This document shows positions 1-11,682 of a stretch of DNA of 64,000 bases, piece after piece. The stretch covers positions 39,524,404 to 39,588,403 of the forward strand of contig NC_090253.1 of assembly GCF_037325665.1 (NCBI RefSeq), given 5' to 3'. A program made the position numbers and the translations under genes. The notes under the pieces are model-generated. The model saw only the letters and a program-made list of their open reading frames with translations. It was not told the origin of the DNA and did no database searches. The stretch's first letter is position 1. The number at the start of each line of letters is the position of its first letter. This DNA comes from Littorina saxatilis. Taxonomy: Eukaryota; Mollusca; Gastropoda; Littorinimorpha; Littorinidae.

Positions 1-330
1 AGTTGATTTGAAACTAAAAGATCAACATTGGAACCAGGGACGAGTCCTTAACAATGCTAGTGAGATTTGGCTAGCCGAAAGCAGAAGACCGAGACGGGTT
101 GCCTCTGCGATGCATATGAACAAAAAAGGCGATTTTTCTCATTTGAGCAGATTTTCACATTTAGCATGACATATCTGTTTATACATTGGGATCCAGGAAA
201 TCGAAAGGATACAATACAATGACTTTTGAACCTGTAATCAAAAGTGTTATTATTATTTGCAATTTCTAGAATGTTATGTAACAAATTTAATAATACAATT
301 CTGAACTTACATAACTTGACAAAATGTAAA
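1..330. other. no gene seen
   Basis: AT-rich sequence with no recognisable exon, repeat or RNA. It is presumably intron or flank of the phosphatase gene whose 3' exons begin at 3623. Its only open frame is short and resembles nothing I know. Confidence 0.5.
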
Positions 331-780
331 ACAAGTCGCGTGAAGCGATATATAAACCTGTAGTCAATCTATAGGCATCAAATTGAAGGATAAACTCAAA
401 AAAACAGTCATCGGCGAGACTAAATTCAGATAGTCTCGGTTAACCATACCCGAAAACCGTCACGGGTCACACTCGTCTCCGCGAAGCATACTCAACCTGT
501 TTTCTTTAATTCTGAACGCGTTTTTAAAGTAAACATTACATATGTATATATATTTTAAATCAGAAAAAGATAAGAAGTACAATGCAGTAATGTTTGAATC
601 TGTAATGAAATATTTGTTATTGATGACAATTTTAATGAGCGAACTTATTCGCTTATTTTCAAGCTACCTAGCTCTAATGCAATATCAAAGTCCCGACTGA
701 GTCAAAGATTACTTGACAGTTCCGCCCCAACTATCACAAAAACGGAAAAGACGTCCTCAAAGACTGTGGCAGAGTACCTT
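331..780 (+). repeat. diverged copy of the ACAAGTCG-ended dispersed repeat
   Basis: It begins with aaaacaagtcgcgtgaagcg, matching the left end of the copies at 1396 and 14439. It ends with a block (about 630-765) resembling their 3' part: a short 'caatatcaaagtccc' stretch, then 'cagttccgcccc' and 'gacgtcctcaaagac'. The middle differs, so this is a subfamily or a rearranged relative. No coding capacity is visible. Confidence 0.5.
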
Positions 781-784
781 AACA

Positions 785-1065
785 CGCAGTCCCAGTATAT
801 CCACAACAGACTGAACTGTGGCAAAGTACCTGGACGCAGTCCCAGTATATCCACTACAAACTGAACTGTGACATAGTACCTGGACGCTGTCCCAGTATAT
901 CCACTACAGACTGAACTGTGATATAGTACCTGGACGCTGTCCCAGTACATATCCACTACAGGCTGAACTGTGGCATAGTAATTGGACGCTGTGTCAGTAT
1001 ATCTACTACAGACTGAACTGTGGCATAGTACCTGGACGCTGTCCCAGCCCACTGCAGACTGAACC
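785..1065. repeat. 50-bp tandem minisatellite, about 5.5 copies
   Basis: Copies of a 50-bp unit containing 'ctgaactgtg', 'catagtacctgg' and 'cccagtatatccac' start at 791, 841, 891 and about 941, then drift. An open minus-strand frame through the array is a by-product of the repetition and I do not call it a gene. Confidence 0.85.
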
Positions 1066-1395
1066 TTAATTGGCACAAGAATCAGAGAGGAAGAGGTAAC
1101 CTTAGCCAATGGTGAAAAGGTGGTTAACAACAACCAAGGGCTGTTCTCTGATTCTGAGTCTTGCCATTTCCACTTGAACATCAGCGCACACTTTGATCTT
1201 TTTTTTAAAATCCAAGTTGAGGAGATGCAGACCATCGAGAGTGTTGGCCCTACTTAGAGCAAGATGAGATCATTACACCCTAAAAGTGTGCACAGTCTTA
1301 GAGGTCTAGCTTGAAAAACATCAGAGATAACCCCAACGTTAAGGTTTTTTGTCTACGGACATGGGGACATTTTTTTGTTTGGCATTTGGAAAGTT

Positions 1396-2550
1396 AAAAC
1401 AAGTCGGGTAAGGCAAAATTACTACATTTAGTCAAGCTGTGGAACTCACAGAATGAAACTGAACGCACTGCATTATTTCACAATGACCGTAGTCCGCCGC
1501 TCGTGCAAAAGGCAGTGAAATTAACGAGCCTGTTTAGTGCGGTAGTGGTTGCGCTGTGCTGCATAGCACGCTTTTCTGTACGCTTCGTTTTAACTTTCTG
1601 AGCGTGTTTTTAATCCAAACATATCATCTATATCTATATAGGGCTTGTGTGTGTGTGTCTGTCTTGTCTGTCTGTCACTTCGCGATGCACGGCCAAAGTT
1701 CTCGATGGATCTGCTTCAAATTTGGTGGGCATATTCAGGTAGACCCCGGACACAATCTGGTCGATGACAATTTTCAACACGTGCTCTAAGCGCGGCGCGG
1801 TGAACAGATTTTGGTTTTTCTGTAGATCCATTTCCAGTAACTCTTCCTTATCTTCTCCAGTGTTTTGCGCGTTTATCTTCCTTCCTTCGTGTGGCGTCAA
1901 TCACGTCAACACGTGCTCTAAGCTGGCGAAGCCGGCGAACCGCCACGCTGCATACTCCGTCTCGCGATCATCCCGGCGAAGCCGGTGCGAACCGCCACGC
2001 TGCATACTCTGTCTCGCGATCCACCCGACGAAGCGGGTAATCATCTAGTATCTATATGTTTTTTGAATGAGGAACCGACAAGGAATAAGATGAAAGTGTT
2101 TTTAAATCGATTTCGTAAATTTTATTTTAATCATAATTTTTATATTTTTAATTTTCAGAGCTTGTCTTTAATCCGAATATAACATATTTATATGTTTTTG
2201 GAATCAGAAAATGATGAAGAATAAGATAAACGTAATTTAGGATCATTTTATAAAAAAATAATTTTAATTACAATTTTCAGATTTTTAATGACCAAAGTCA
2301 TTAATCAATTTTTAAGCCTCCAAACTGAAATGCAATACCAAAGTCCGACCTTCGTCGAAGATTGCTTGGCCAATATTTCAATCAATTTGATTGAAAAATG
2401 AGGGTGTGACAGTGCCGCCTCAACTTTTACAAAAAGCCGGATATGACGTCATCAAAGACATTTATCGAAAAAATGAAAAAAATATCTGGGGATATCATTC
2501 CCAGGAACTCTCATGTAAAATTTCATAAAAGATCGGTCCTATATGATCGT
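1396..2550 (+). repeat. dispersed repeat, ACAAGTCG-ended family, copy A
   Basis: It shares long stretches with the copy at 14439-15778: the left end with 'caagtcgggtaagg', an AT-rich core repeating 'atatgtttttggaatc', then 'gtgtgacagtgccgcctcaa' and 'gacgtcatcaaag'. It lacks the right-hand hairpin end of copy B, so it is 3'-truncated near 2550. It carries a Helitron at 1627-2048. It is non-coding and probably a non-autonomous DNA element of unknown class. Confidence 0.75.
1627..2048 (+). mobile_element. non-autonomous Helitron nested in copy A
   Basis: The insertion starts with TC and ends with CTAG exactly between an A (1626) and a T (2049). Removing it restores the host repeat (…aacatatca|tatctatatg…). 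A short GC hairpin (cccg…cggg) lies about 10 bases before CTAG, as is usual for Helitron 3' ends. Near the 5' end is a tgtc/tgtg microsatellite. There is no target-site duplication and no Rep/helicase coding. A second copy lies at 15099-15561 in the opposite orientation. Confidence 0.8.
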
Positions 2551-3622
2551 GACTGGCTGTCTTTCCAAGTTGGAACGTTTTCAATCTGCTGTCTGACGTC
2601 ATCAAAGTGTTGAAAAACGTACGGCGATGTCTATAAAACTCTCACTTGACCACAACATTCACAATGCCGTGCATTCAAGGATTGAAAAAAACACGGGCAT
2701 TGATCAGACACAGTCATTGAATGTTGTTATTTTACAGATGAATCTGCTTGACATTTGGTAAGAAATGACCGTCAATCTAGTAGTGCCGGGCGGTCGTGAG
2801 AATTCAAGGTTTTCAGAGACAGACAGTAAATAACGTGTTCTGAAATAAACACATGCCGAAAAATTCTTTAGTCAGCCAGTTGATCATCTGCCTGACAACG
2901 GATAGGAAGTGTAAAATTGGTCGCATCATGACAATTTGCTGTGTATGGCGGTTATAACAGACGATTTGTCTGCAGGGCGGTCGTGAGAAAAAATGAGACG
3001 GACACCTTGCCCGAGTGACAAAATGACCAAGCGCAAGTAGAATAAGCCGTAGTTAGCCTTTCAAAACCATTTCATGTCGTGATTTGATGTAAATTCCTAC
3101 TTATTAAAAGCATTTTACGTCCAAACCTTTTGACAGCCATTCAAACTGAACAGATTTGTAATTAATGTTTTTGAGACGGACACATTTAGAAAAAAGACCG
3201 TTTACTTCGCATGCGATTGTATCGAATAAATATAAACACATTCATTGTTTTTGTTTAACTAAGTGTGTTCATCTATCTCTGTTCTTTGGTTTCTAATGTA
3301 CTTTTAACTGGATTTCTTTGTGTGTTTTTGTACTGGTGCCTTTGTCTATTGCAATGTGGCTAAAAAGGGAAATCGTGTCCGTCTCATTTCTCACGACCGA
3401 CCTACCTCTTTCGCAGGTGGGGAATACAAACTTGACTTGAATTCGATCAAAGTTTATTTTTCATATGTAAATTCCGAGGACATTCGACATAGACCAGTGA
3501 AAATTCACGACTAAACAAAACGAAACGTTTTATTTAATATCAAAGTTAGGGACATACCCGACTCTGAAGACTGTGAAACCTGTCTCATGGTTATTCATGT
3601 CTTAAATACTTTTTTTATTCAG
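2551..3622. other. intron upstream of first visible phosphatase exon
   Basis: No exon is recognised. The stretch contains an inverted pair: 'cggtcgtgagaa…atgagacggacac' at 2978-3005 and its reverse complement at 3375-3399, with a further 'gggcggtcgtgagaa' near 2789. This suggests a foldback-type repeat of about 420 bp. Confidence 0.5.
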
Positions 3623-3923
3623 GGAGTGCCTGGAGAAGTTTGGGGATGACATAGGATTACAGGTGTGGGATGCTGTCAACGATTGTTTTGATGTCATGCC
3701 CATCGCCGCCACTGTGGATGACAAGGTCAGTTTTGTGGGGGGTGCACAAATCCAAAAATGGACGTACTTGGCTTAGAATCTGTTTCTGTTTCCTCCAGTC
3801 TCTGGCAAGAATGATAGCAAGTCATGAGGAATGATGAAATGAATGACGTAGCAAGGACATGACGTCAGGTGAAATAGAACATAGTGAAAGAATCCGAAAG
3901 AGAGAGAGAGAGAGGGAGGGAGA

Positions 3924-3982
<59 letters not shown>

Positions 3983-3985
3983 AGA

Positions 3986-4023
<38 letters not shown>

Positions 4024-7000
4024 CTGTTTAAAGGTAAAAAAAAGATGTTTAAAAAAAGGTCATTTCTATCTGTGTCTGACCACCAACAGATTACTCAAAT
4101 GCTGAAAAGGGTATTGTCTGCTCTTGATGTAATGTTTTCTTTTTACCACAATATTGGGGGGCTCCCTTGTACAACTCGCACGTTTGATGTTGTGTGTACA
4201 GGTGTTCTGCGTGCACGGTGGCATCCCTAGTCCAGAGAACGAGGGAGGGGGCCACCTGGAAGCCATCAACAAGATCCCTGTACCCCTGCCTGACCCCGAG
4301 GTGGACAGTCCCATGGCCTGGGAAATACTGTGGAGTGACCCCATCAGGTTTGTCATCCCATCTGTACTAGGTTTTCTGGTCTGTCCTTGTCTTTGCCTCC
4401 ATGAGCGGGGAGATAGCTCAGTGTGTAGTGGCGCTTGCTTGAAACCAGTTTGTAACTATTAAGAATAAGAATAAGAATACTTTATTATCTCATAGAGAAA
4501 TTCAGGCGTGGTACATAACAATAATACAAACAGGACATTGTTTTTACATAAGACATATAGCACTATATAACAGGGCAGGTTATAAACACACCTCCCACAT
4601 ACCTTTATGGCCATTCCTTGCATTGTGCTTACGCATTCAGTCATGAACACATCCATGTCTCACTTACACATCGCACACATGGACATTCTTATACGCTCAA
4701 CGTACCCATTCACACATGGACATTCGACCACGCTCCACTTACACATTCTTATACGCTCCACTTACACATTCACACATGGGCATTCTTAATATATGCTCCA
4801 CTTACACATTCCCACATGGACATTCGACTACGCCCACTTACACATTCCCACATGGGCATCTTTAAAGCACTGCGCTTACATATTCTCGCACACCTACGCG
4901 TATAACGGACTATGGCTAAACATCATTGCAAAAAAAATAAATCGTGGCGTGGGTTCGATCCCCTATTTCGGCGAGGGATTTATTTCCCAGAGTCAAATGT
5001 GTCCAGACTCTTCTCAGAGTCAGAACAACCTTGTGTGCATGCATGAATACAATAAAGATCCCAAGCTCACAGCGAAAGTCTCAGAGCTTGAAAAAAACCA
5101 AATAAACACATGCAGAAAAATAATTGGGTAGGGCGATTCTGTCGCTGCGGGAAAGCAGCCTGAATATCCTTGAGGGAATTGCCCATAGACAATAAGATAT
5201 ACCCAATACCAAACGAGACTCTCACAGTCTTCAGACCAAACACCACTGCTACCACTGTTCCCATCCCATGAACCTGTGTGACGCAGATGAAAACATGTGT
5301 AGTTGGTGTACAGTGACAAGTTTGTATTTCTTCTGCCTAAAGTGGGCTCCAAAATGGGTGGTGTTCAGTTCCGGATTGCTTGTTGTGTTTGACATACACC
5401 CCATCTTTCCCTCCCCTCCCCCTCCCCCCTTTTCTCTCTATCTCCCTTGACCCTACCACCCACTCCCTTTAAATTAAAAACTTTGTTTAATGCTTGTTCA
5501 TTCTGCGGGTAATGTGTACAGATTTTCATGAAGTTGTGTGTTGAATGAAGAGTTTAATACATTCCCTGTCAGTGTTGTGCTTCAGTAGTTCTCTCTAACA
5601 ATTTCTACCTTAGATCTCTGTTCAGCTCTGGTGTTGCACACAGTTTCAAGAACAAGAACAAACACTTGGTTGTCTGTTTGGAAAAAAACACACCCAGGAT
5701 TTTTTGCCGATATTAACTTTGGCAAAGTCGACTTTTTCGAAGTCAACTTTTTCGAAGTCAACTTCATGGATCTCACGGTACAAAGCTTTGGCACTTAATT
5801 TTGTGGTAAAAAGACTTTTTCGAAGTCAACTTCATGGATCTCACGGTACAAAGCTTTGGCACTTAATTTTGTGGTAAAAAGACTTTTTCGAAGTCAACTT
5901 CATGGATCTCACGGTACAAAGCTTTGGCACTTAATTTTGTGGTTAAAAGACTTTTTCGAAGTCAACTTCATGGATCTCACTGTACAAAGCTTTGGCACTT
6001 AATTTTGTGGTAAAAAGACTTTGCGAAGTCAACTTCATGGATCTCACGGTACAAAGCTTTGGCACTTAATTTTGTGGTAAAAAGACTTTGCGAAGTCAAC
6101 TTCATGGATCTCACGGTACAAAGCTTTGGCACTTAATTTTGTGGTAAAAAGACTTTGCGAAGTCAACTTCATGGATCTCACGGTACAAAGCTTTGGCACT
6201 TAATTTTGTGGTAAAAAGACTTTGCGAAGTCAACTTCAGGCTCAATAGAGACTTCCGAAAATAACTCTGTCTGGTTTGTATGGGCTGTGGAAGAGAGTTT
6301 CCTCTAAAAAAACATTGAAGGGGCCGATCATCAGCGAGGGGTGTGTCGGAAACACGTGGACAGGAGCTAGTGATGGCCCCTCCAATGTCAGTCAATCAAT
6401 CAATATGAGGCTTATATCGCGCGTATTCCGTGGGTACAGTTCTAAGCGCAGGGATTTATTTAAAAAATTTTTTTTTTAATGCAATTTATATTGCGCACAT
6501 ATTCACGGCGCAGGGATTTATTCATGCCGTGTGAGATGGAATTTTTTTTTACACAATACATCACGCATTCACATCGGCCAGCAGATCGCAGCCATTTTGG
6601 CGCATATCCTACTTTTCACGGCCTATTATTCCAAGTCACACGGGTATTTTGGTGGACATTTTTATCTATGCCTATACAATTTTGCCAGGAAAGATCCTTT
6701 TGTCAATCGTGGGATCTTTAACGTGCACACCCCAATGTAGTGTACACGAAGGGACCTCGTTTTTTTTGTCTCATCCGAAACGCAAGGATATTCACTCTTC
6801 CACAACCCATACAAACCTAACAGAGTTATTTTCAAAAATCGTCTATTAAGGACAGCCTTCACAGTGATACCTGTCATACTTCTTCTTCTTCTTTTTCTTC
6901 TTCTGCGTTCGTGGGCTGAAACTCCCACGTACACTCGTGTTTTTTGCACGAGTGGAATTTTACGTGTATGACCGTTTTTTACACCGCCATTTAGGCAGCC

Positions 7001-7745
7001 ATACGCCGTTTTCGGAGGAAGCATGCTGGGTATTTTCGTGTTTCTATAACCCACCGAACTCTGACATGGATTACAGGATCTTTTTCGTGCGCACTTGGTC
7101 TTGTGCTTGCGTGTACACACGGGGGTGTTCGGACACCGAGGAGAGTCTGCACACAAAGTTGACTCTGAGAAATAAATCTCTCGCCGAACGTGGGGACGAA
7201 CTCACGCTGACAGCGGCCAACTGGATACAAATCCAGCGCGCTACCGACTGAGCTACATCCCCGCCCTACCTGTCATACTCACCTGCCTTTAATGAATTTA
7301 CAGCATTGATCTGGTGACCCCAGAGACCATGAAAGACATGAAAGAACACCAGGGGTTCACCTTCAACAGCCGTCGCGGCACAGCGCACTTCTTCAGCTGC
7401 AACGCTCTCTTCGCCTTCCTGGAGCGTAACGGTCTGTCGCACGTCATCAGGGCTCATGAAGTGCAGGAGGTGGGCTTCCAGGTAAGGAGAAAAGCCATGA
7501 GAGGAGAGTGGGGTGGGGGGGGGGGGGATGTTGGAGGGGGAGTGTGTGTAATAGGTCTGCGTACAGTGGAACCACTCTTTTAAGCCGCCCCTCCCCCCCC
7601 TACCAGCCAATGATAATTTCCTGGCCGTTTCTCAGCTTGGAGTTGAGTTAAAAGGAGGTGGGAGGGGGGGTGGGGGTTGGGGGGGAATAATCACGAAAAG
7701 CGAAAGACATCTGACTCTGAGGCTCTCTCTCTGTTCCCCCACATG

Positions 7746-7807
<62 letters not shown>

Positions 7808-8349
7808 CACTGTGTCTCTCACTCTAAAACTTTTTTTTTGAAGAAACAGCTTTCAATGCTTAAAGCTAAGTTTACATTTACATGTACTTCTTCTCCGTTC
7901 TTGGGCTGAAATTCCCACGTACACTCGTTTTTTGTGTGCATGAGTGTGTTTTTCACGACATTTAGGCAGCCATACTCCCTTTTGGAGAGAACATTATACA
8001 TCTTTTCATCCTTGGATTAGCTTTTCTGTATTTGTTTCTTTAATACATTGTTTGTTCAATACAATCTATGAAAGGTTTGTATTGAATTTTTAATCGAACG
8101 TTCTGTACAATGATCTTCGTCGTTTTAGAGCCTTGATTTTGCAATGTTGACAGTCCTATCTTTATTTGTTAGATCAGATTATGAGCAAGCGACTTCTAAA
8201 AGAGAGTTCCGTTCTCTGTGCAGGTGCAGCAGCAAGGCAAACTACTTACAGTATTCTCGTCGTCTCGTTATTGTGGCGGTGCTAACGATGCCGCGTGCGT
8301 CTTGGCCGATAACTTCAAGTTACGCATGATTCGCATCGATACCACATGA
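3623..8349 (+). CDS. PPP-family serine/threonine phosphatase, 3' exons (partial)
   Basis: The four coding exons are 3623-3725, 4202-4347, 7304-7481 and 8224-8349 (stop TGA 8347-8349). All junctions are AG/GT and the phases match. The joined product is the C-terminal half of a calcineurin-like phosphoesterase: ECLEKFGDD, the metal-ligand segment VFCVHGGIP, WSDP, an aromatic-rich segment ending NGLSHVIRAHEV (second metal-ligand His), and VFSSSRYCGGANDAACVL before the stop. The GDxHG, GDxVDRG and GNHE motifs must lie upstream of base 1, because nothing in 1-3622 encodes them. PPP enzymes remove phosphate from Ser/Thr with a two-metal centre. The SSSRYCGG box, where PP1/PP2A/PP2B have SAPNYC, shows that this is none of the standard classes; I cannot name the subfamily. 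Introns 2 and 3 are loaded with SINEs and satellites. Confidence 0.88.
3898..4020. repeat. (GA)n microsatellite
   Basis: Nearly pure (ga)n with a few gg interruptions, in intron 1 of the visible phosphatase gene. Two overlapping plus-strand frames of Arg-Glu repeats across it are artefacts. Confidence 0.95.
4404..5205 (+). mobile_element. tRNA-headed SINE (type B) split by another insertion
   Basis: The head (4404-4460) has a pol III A box (gatagctcagtgtgtagtgg). The B box (gtgggttcgatcccc) and body resume at about 4943. The intact relative at 54130-54440 shows that the two halves belong together: body 'ggatttatttcccag', 'gtgtgcatgcatg', 'aagcagcc'. The intervening 4461-4942 is a separate later insertion. 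It lies in an intron of the phosphatase gene. Confidence 0.75.
4461..4942 (-). mobile_element. non-LTR tail plus minisatellite inserted in the SINE
   Basis: On the minus strand it ends ...gagataataaag followed by (TATTCT)n, a 3' tail typical of a non-LTR element. Its other half (about 4665-4880) holds about five degenerate units of 37-40 bp containing 'cacttacacattc' and 'acatggacattc'. A short minus frame ending in the tail may be residual coding but is not recognisable. Confidence 0.6.
5700..6237. repeat. 67/68-bp satellite, about 7.5 copies
   Basis: 'acttcatggatctcac' recurs at 5761, 5829, 5897, 5965, 6032, 6099, 6166 and (truncated) 6233, so the period is 68 bp in the first part and 67 bp in the second. 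The one-base shortening (cttttt-cgaag to ctttg-cgaag) marks two sub-arrays. It is flanked on the left by extra short 'tttttcgaagtcaac' units. Confidence 0.93.
6252..6838. mobile_element. inverted-repeat element containing a snail-type dispersed repeat
   Basis: Arms of about 43 bp face each other at 6252-6296 (ataactctgtctggtttgta) and 6794-6836 (reverse complement with few mismatches). Between them lies a repeat (about 6395-6790) with 'aatatgaggcttatatcgcg' and two similar half-units ending 'gcgcagggatttatt'; a shorter copy is at 11683-11902. A small inverted pair (6318/6380) lies next to the left arm. No coding. Confidence 0.6.
6881..7266 (-). mobile_element. SINE type A with 13-bp target duplication
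   Basis: On the minus strand it starts with a tRNA-like head (A box tagctcagtcggtagcg, B box gtgagttcgtccc) and ends in (GAA)n at 6881. The 13-bp direct repeat tacctgtcatact flanks it exactly (6868-6880 and 7267-7279), showing retroposition. It sits in the phosphatase intron with its tRNA end only 37 bp before exon 7304-7481. Confidence 0.88.
7508..7806. repeat. poly-G patches and (CA)n array
   Basis: Poly-G runs near 7514-7528 and 7664-7684 and a (ca)n array at 7745-7805. 'tacagtggaaccactctttt' at 7563 matches the terminal motif of the poly-G inverted-repeat family seen elsewhere in the window. Confidence 0.8.
7885..7995 (-). mobile_element. 3' fragment of SINE type A
   Basis: Contains the reverse of the type A tail: 'ttcttctccgttc', 'gggctgaaattcccacgtac', then 'ttaggcagccatac'. 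The head is missing, so this is a truncated copy in the last intron of the phosphatase gene. Confidence 0.75.
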
Positions 8350-8648
8350 CAATGGCTGGCATGAATATGGGACAAAGTGATGTGATTTTTTTTGAGTCAT
8401 CGGTACCCTCATCTTTCTGTGCCCACCACGACTAGTGAGGCAGTTACCTCATGTTTCAATCGTGATGCGTTTTGGAATTGGAGAGGTGATCAAATTGGGT
8501 CTGTGAATTTTTATCCGTGATATTGAAAGTGTGTGTCTGCACTGGCTGGGGTGCGAGTGTACCGAAGGGGCTCCCACCGCCGCTAACAACTCAACATTCC
8601 CCCCACCCACCCTCCATGATTTGTACTCCTGTGAAAATGGATATTACA

Positions 8649-8654
8649 AATAAA
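8649..8654 (+). terminator. candidate poly(A) signal of the phosphatase gene
   Basis: AATAAA 300 bp after the stop codon, in AT-rich sequence. It is the first canonical signal after the last exon. Confidence 0.6.
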
Positions 8655-9709
8655 ATATGGCAAAAGATCAAAGAATAGTTTGAGGTCACATTGTTGACTG
8701 AAAAAACGCCAAAACATTTTCTGGCACTGTCTGGTTCTGCTGACTCTGTGTGTCTTTCTCTGTGTCTTTTCTTTTAACTGTGTTTATATATTTTATTTAT
8801 GTGCCCATATATTTTTCTGTCTGCTTGAGTCCAGTTTCATTTACTGTGAAAATCCTGTACTATTCTGTTAGTAAGTGTGTGCGTTTTTGATTGCATGCAT
8901 GAGCAGGTTTGCTCTGTTTGTGTTTGTGTGTGTGTGTGTGTGTGTGTTGTCTGTGTGTGTGTGTGTGTGTGTTGTCTGTGTGTGTGCGTGTGTGTGTGCG
9001 TGAGCATTAATGTGATCTGGGTACTTTGTGTGTGTGCCACTTTCACTACCCTGTTTGCATCTTTAATATTTCAAGTCTATCAACTGCAAATAGGATATTT
9101 TTCTTACAGCTGTGTGTGTTTTCAGAAGTCAATTCGGACATACTTATTCTTTCTTTGCAAATATGTACACACTAATTTATTCCCAGTTTTAAGGAATTGT
9201 TCAGTTTTCTTAATTTCATTCAGATAGTATGTATCTGTTTAATTTATTCCTCGCATTAATGCATGATTATGTCAATGCTTTACAATTGTAGATATTGTTC
9301 TTTTTAACATAGAACTAGGCAGTCTGAATTAAAGTCTTTAATTTTTAAACTCGCTCTTTCTCTGTTTTCTATACGTATATGCAAGTCTTTGTTTGTGTCT
9401 CTGTTCCTGTCTCTGTCTGTCTGTCTCACAGTGTCTCTGTTCCTGTCTCTCTCTCTCTCTCTCTCTCTCACAGCTAGTCTCTCTGTTATCTGTGAGATTA
9501 TTCCACTAAATAAATTTTCAGCAAAGCGGCTTCTAGTCTTGTGAGTCACAATATTTTCACTTGTAGCCTTCTTGGATTGTGAGTGATACAGAATGTTTGT
9601 CAGCCTGTGTCAGCCTGTTTTTTTTTATTCATCACTCTTTTTTGTGTGTGAAGAATTCTGTCAGTTCATAGTAGCTGGACAGTTACGGTCATATGAAGAG
9701 TTTTTTTTT

Positions 9710-9991
9710 CTGGAAAGTTGTGGCCATTTAAACAGTTTGAACATACTGGAAAGTTGTGGCCATATAAACTGTTAGAACATACTGGAAAGTTGTGGCCATT
9801 GAAACTGTTTGAATATACTGGAAAGTTGTGGCCATTTAAACAGTTTGAACATACTGGAAAGTTGTGGCCATGTAAACAGTTTGAACATACTGGAAAATTG
9901 TGGCCATTTAATCTGTTGGAACGTACTGGAAAGTTGTGGCCATATAAACTGTTGGAACATACGGGAAAGTTGTGGCCATATAAACAGTTGG
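9710..9991. repeat. 36-bp minisatellite, 7.8 copies
   Basis: The unit ctggaaagttgtggccattt plus aaacagtttgaacata repeats at exactly 36-bp spacing from 9710 to 9962. Because 36 is divisible by three, it stays open in several frames on both strands (for example 120 codons on minus). There are no interspersed spacers, so it is not a CRISPR array. Confidence 0.96.
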
Positions 9992-11682
9992 TGATTTTCA
10001 ACAGTGGATGCGTAGGAAAGTGAGCCAATGGAAGAGCCCGCTCACACTTAACAAAATATGCCTGTTTCTAGAGAATGTGTCAGCAAAAGGCGTTTAAAAA
10101 ATGATAAGAAAGTTTAAAAGAGCTCAGCTTGGGTCTCAGTTCAGCTGAAAGTTGGTTGAAGACAGTGACATGTTCACCTGTACAACTTTTTAGTGACTTA
10201 ATTCTCAAACAATTCACGTATCATGTATACTTTTCTGCAAAGGTGAAATATCACAGTCTTGAAAAAACGTTGGACAATCTGTGTTTAATTATCACAATAG
10301 AAATATGACATCATGGCTTTTTCCCTTTCATTGTCGTCTCGAAATATTTACTGGTCGAGTATATTTTTCTGCAATATAGGTGCAAAGAATGAATGTCGCA
10401 GTCCTGAAAATGTTGATTGCTCGGCAGTTATTGTTTCAGTATTAAACATTTGCTGGGAAAAGCTGCATAGCAGGCACCTTCTGATGATAAATTCATGATT
10501 GAAATGTGACAATGTGGCTTTTGTCCTGAATTTTTGTCTTTTATTTTATGATATTAAGCACATTTAAACCTGTAGGGGAATACAATTGGGTCTGAGAATT
10601 GCTTTGAGGAATCATCAATTTTATGGTGTGCGTGCGCGCGTGTGAGTGTTTGTTTGTGTGTGTGTGTGGTTATAAGGTAGACATATTGTGGCAGCCCTGA
10701 AATACTGATGCAATTGTGATGTAAACTTTTCTGTTTAATTTAACTTTAAACAGCAGTATATTGAACTCACTTGCATTCATTTCCTACAGAAACTCCTACA
10801 CATACACCAAAGTCATTTTTACTGATGTGATTAAGTGTGCTACCTAAATATTTTCATGTCATCTTTTACGATGCATTTTGTTGCTCAGAACCTGTATCTT
10901 ATTGTATTATTAATATGGATAATACTGCCTTCTACTGTACTGGTGATAAAAAAAGCGCATTGCAGCACACCCACACCCCTTTCTTGGTTCTTTTATTTAT
11001 TTATTACTTGATTGAATAATTAATTGATTTGCTAAGAAGTGTGTGTGTGTGTGTGTGGTGTGTGTGTGTGTATGTGTGTGTGTTTGTTGTGTGTATGTTT
11101 GTGTGTGTGTGTGTTTGTTGTGTGTGTGTGTGTGTGTGCGCATGCACGTGCATGTGTGTGGTATATAACTTGGACTTAATTTTTTTTATTTTTTTTTATT
11201 TGCGTAAACTTACAAATTAACTCTCTTAAAGATACTTGTAATGGTTTCTGGGATTCATCATATTATCACCAGGTATGCATGAAAAAAATCGTTCAAACAC
11301 CTAGTGTCACCAATTTTTCACTTAAGCAAGGCCAGTATTATTTACCCTGCAGCAGCATCTATTGTTTTTCGATGAAAATGTGAACGAAATATCTTTTTAA
11401 CTGATTTTTTTCATCATGCTGGTAATAATCAAAATTCAAGAGATATTAAGCTATATTTTCTGATTTTGGTGACCATAGGTTAACACGTTAGTCTGTGAGT
11501 GTGTTTACTTGAATCAATTTTTCTGTGAATGCACCTACCTACATGTGTTAACATCATAGCATTTCACATTTCTTTGAAGCACTTTTTCAAGAATATATTT
11601 ATTATTCATCTCTTATGCTGGTGATGGAGAATATGTATGAAAAACTTTTTATGTTTTTGATTTTTTTAAAACTTTTTTATCA

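Noticed and set aside
702-1235. 177-codon minus frame over the 50-bp repeats
   Set aside because: Most of it is repeat translation, with no domain and no splice or promoter context.
3859-4230. Arg/Glu-rich protein at the (GA)n tract
   Set aside because: Microsatellite translation that overlaps a real phosphatase exon in another frame.
9666-10028. Repeat-protein gene or CRISPR-like array at the 36-bp repeats
   Set aside because: The units are contiguous with no spacers. Frames are open on both strands only because the unit is 36 bp and lacks stops in those phases.
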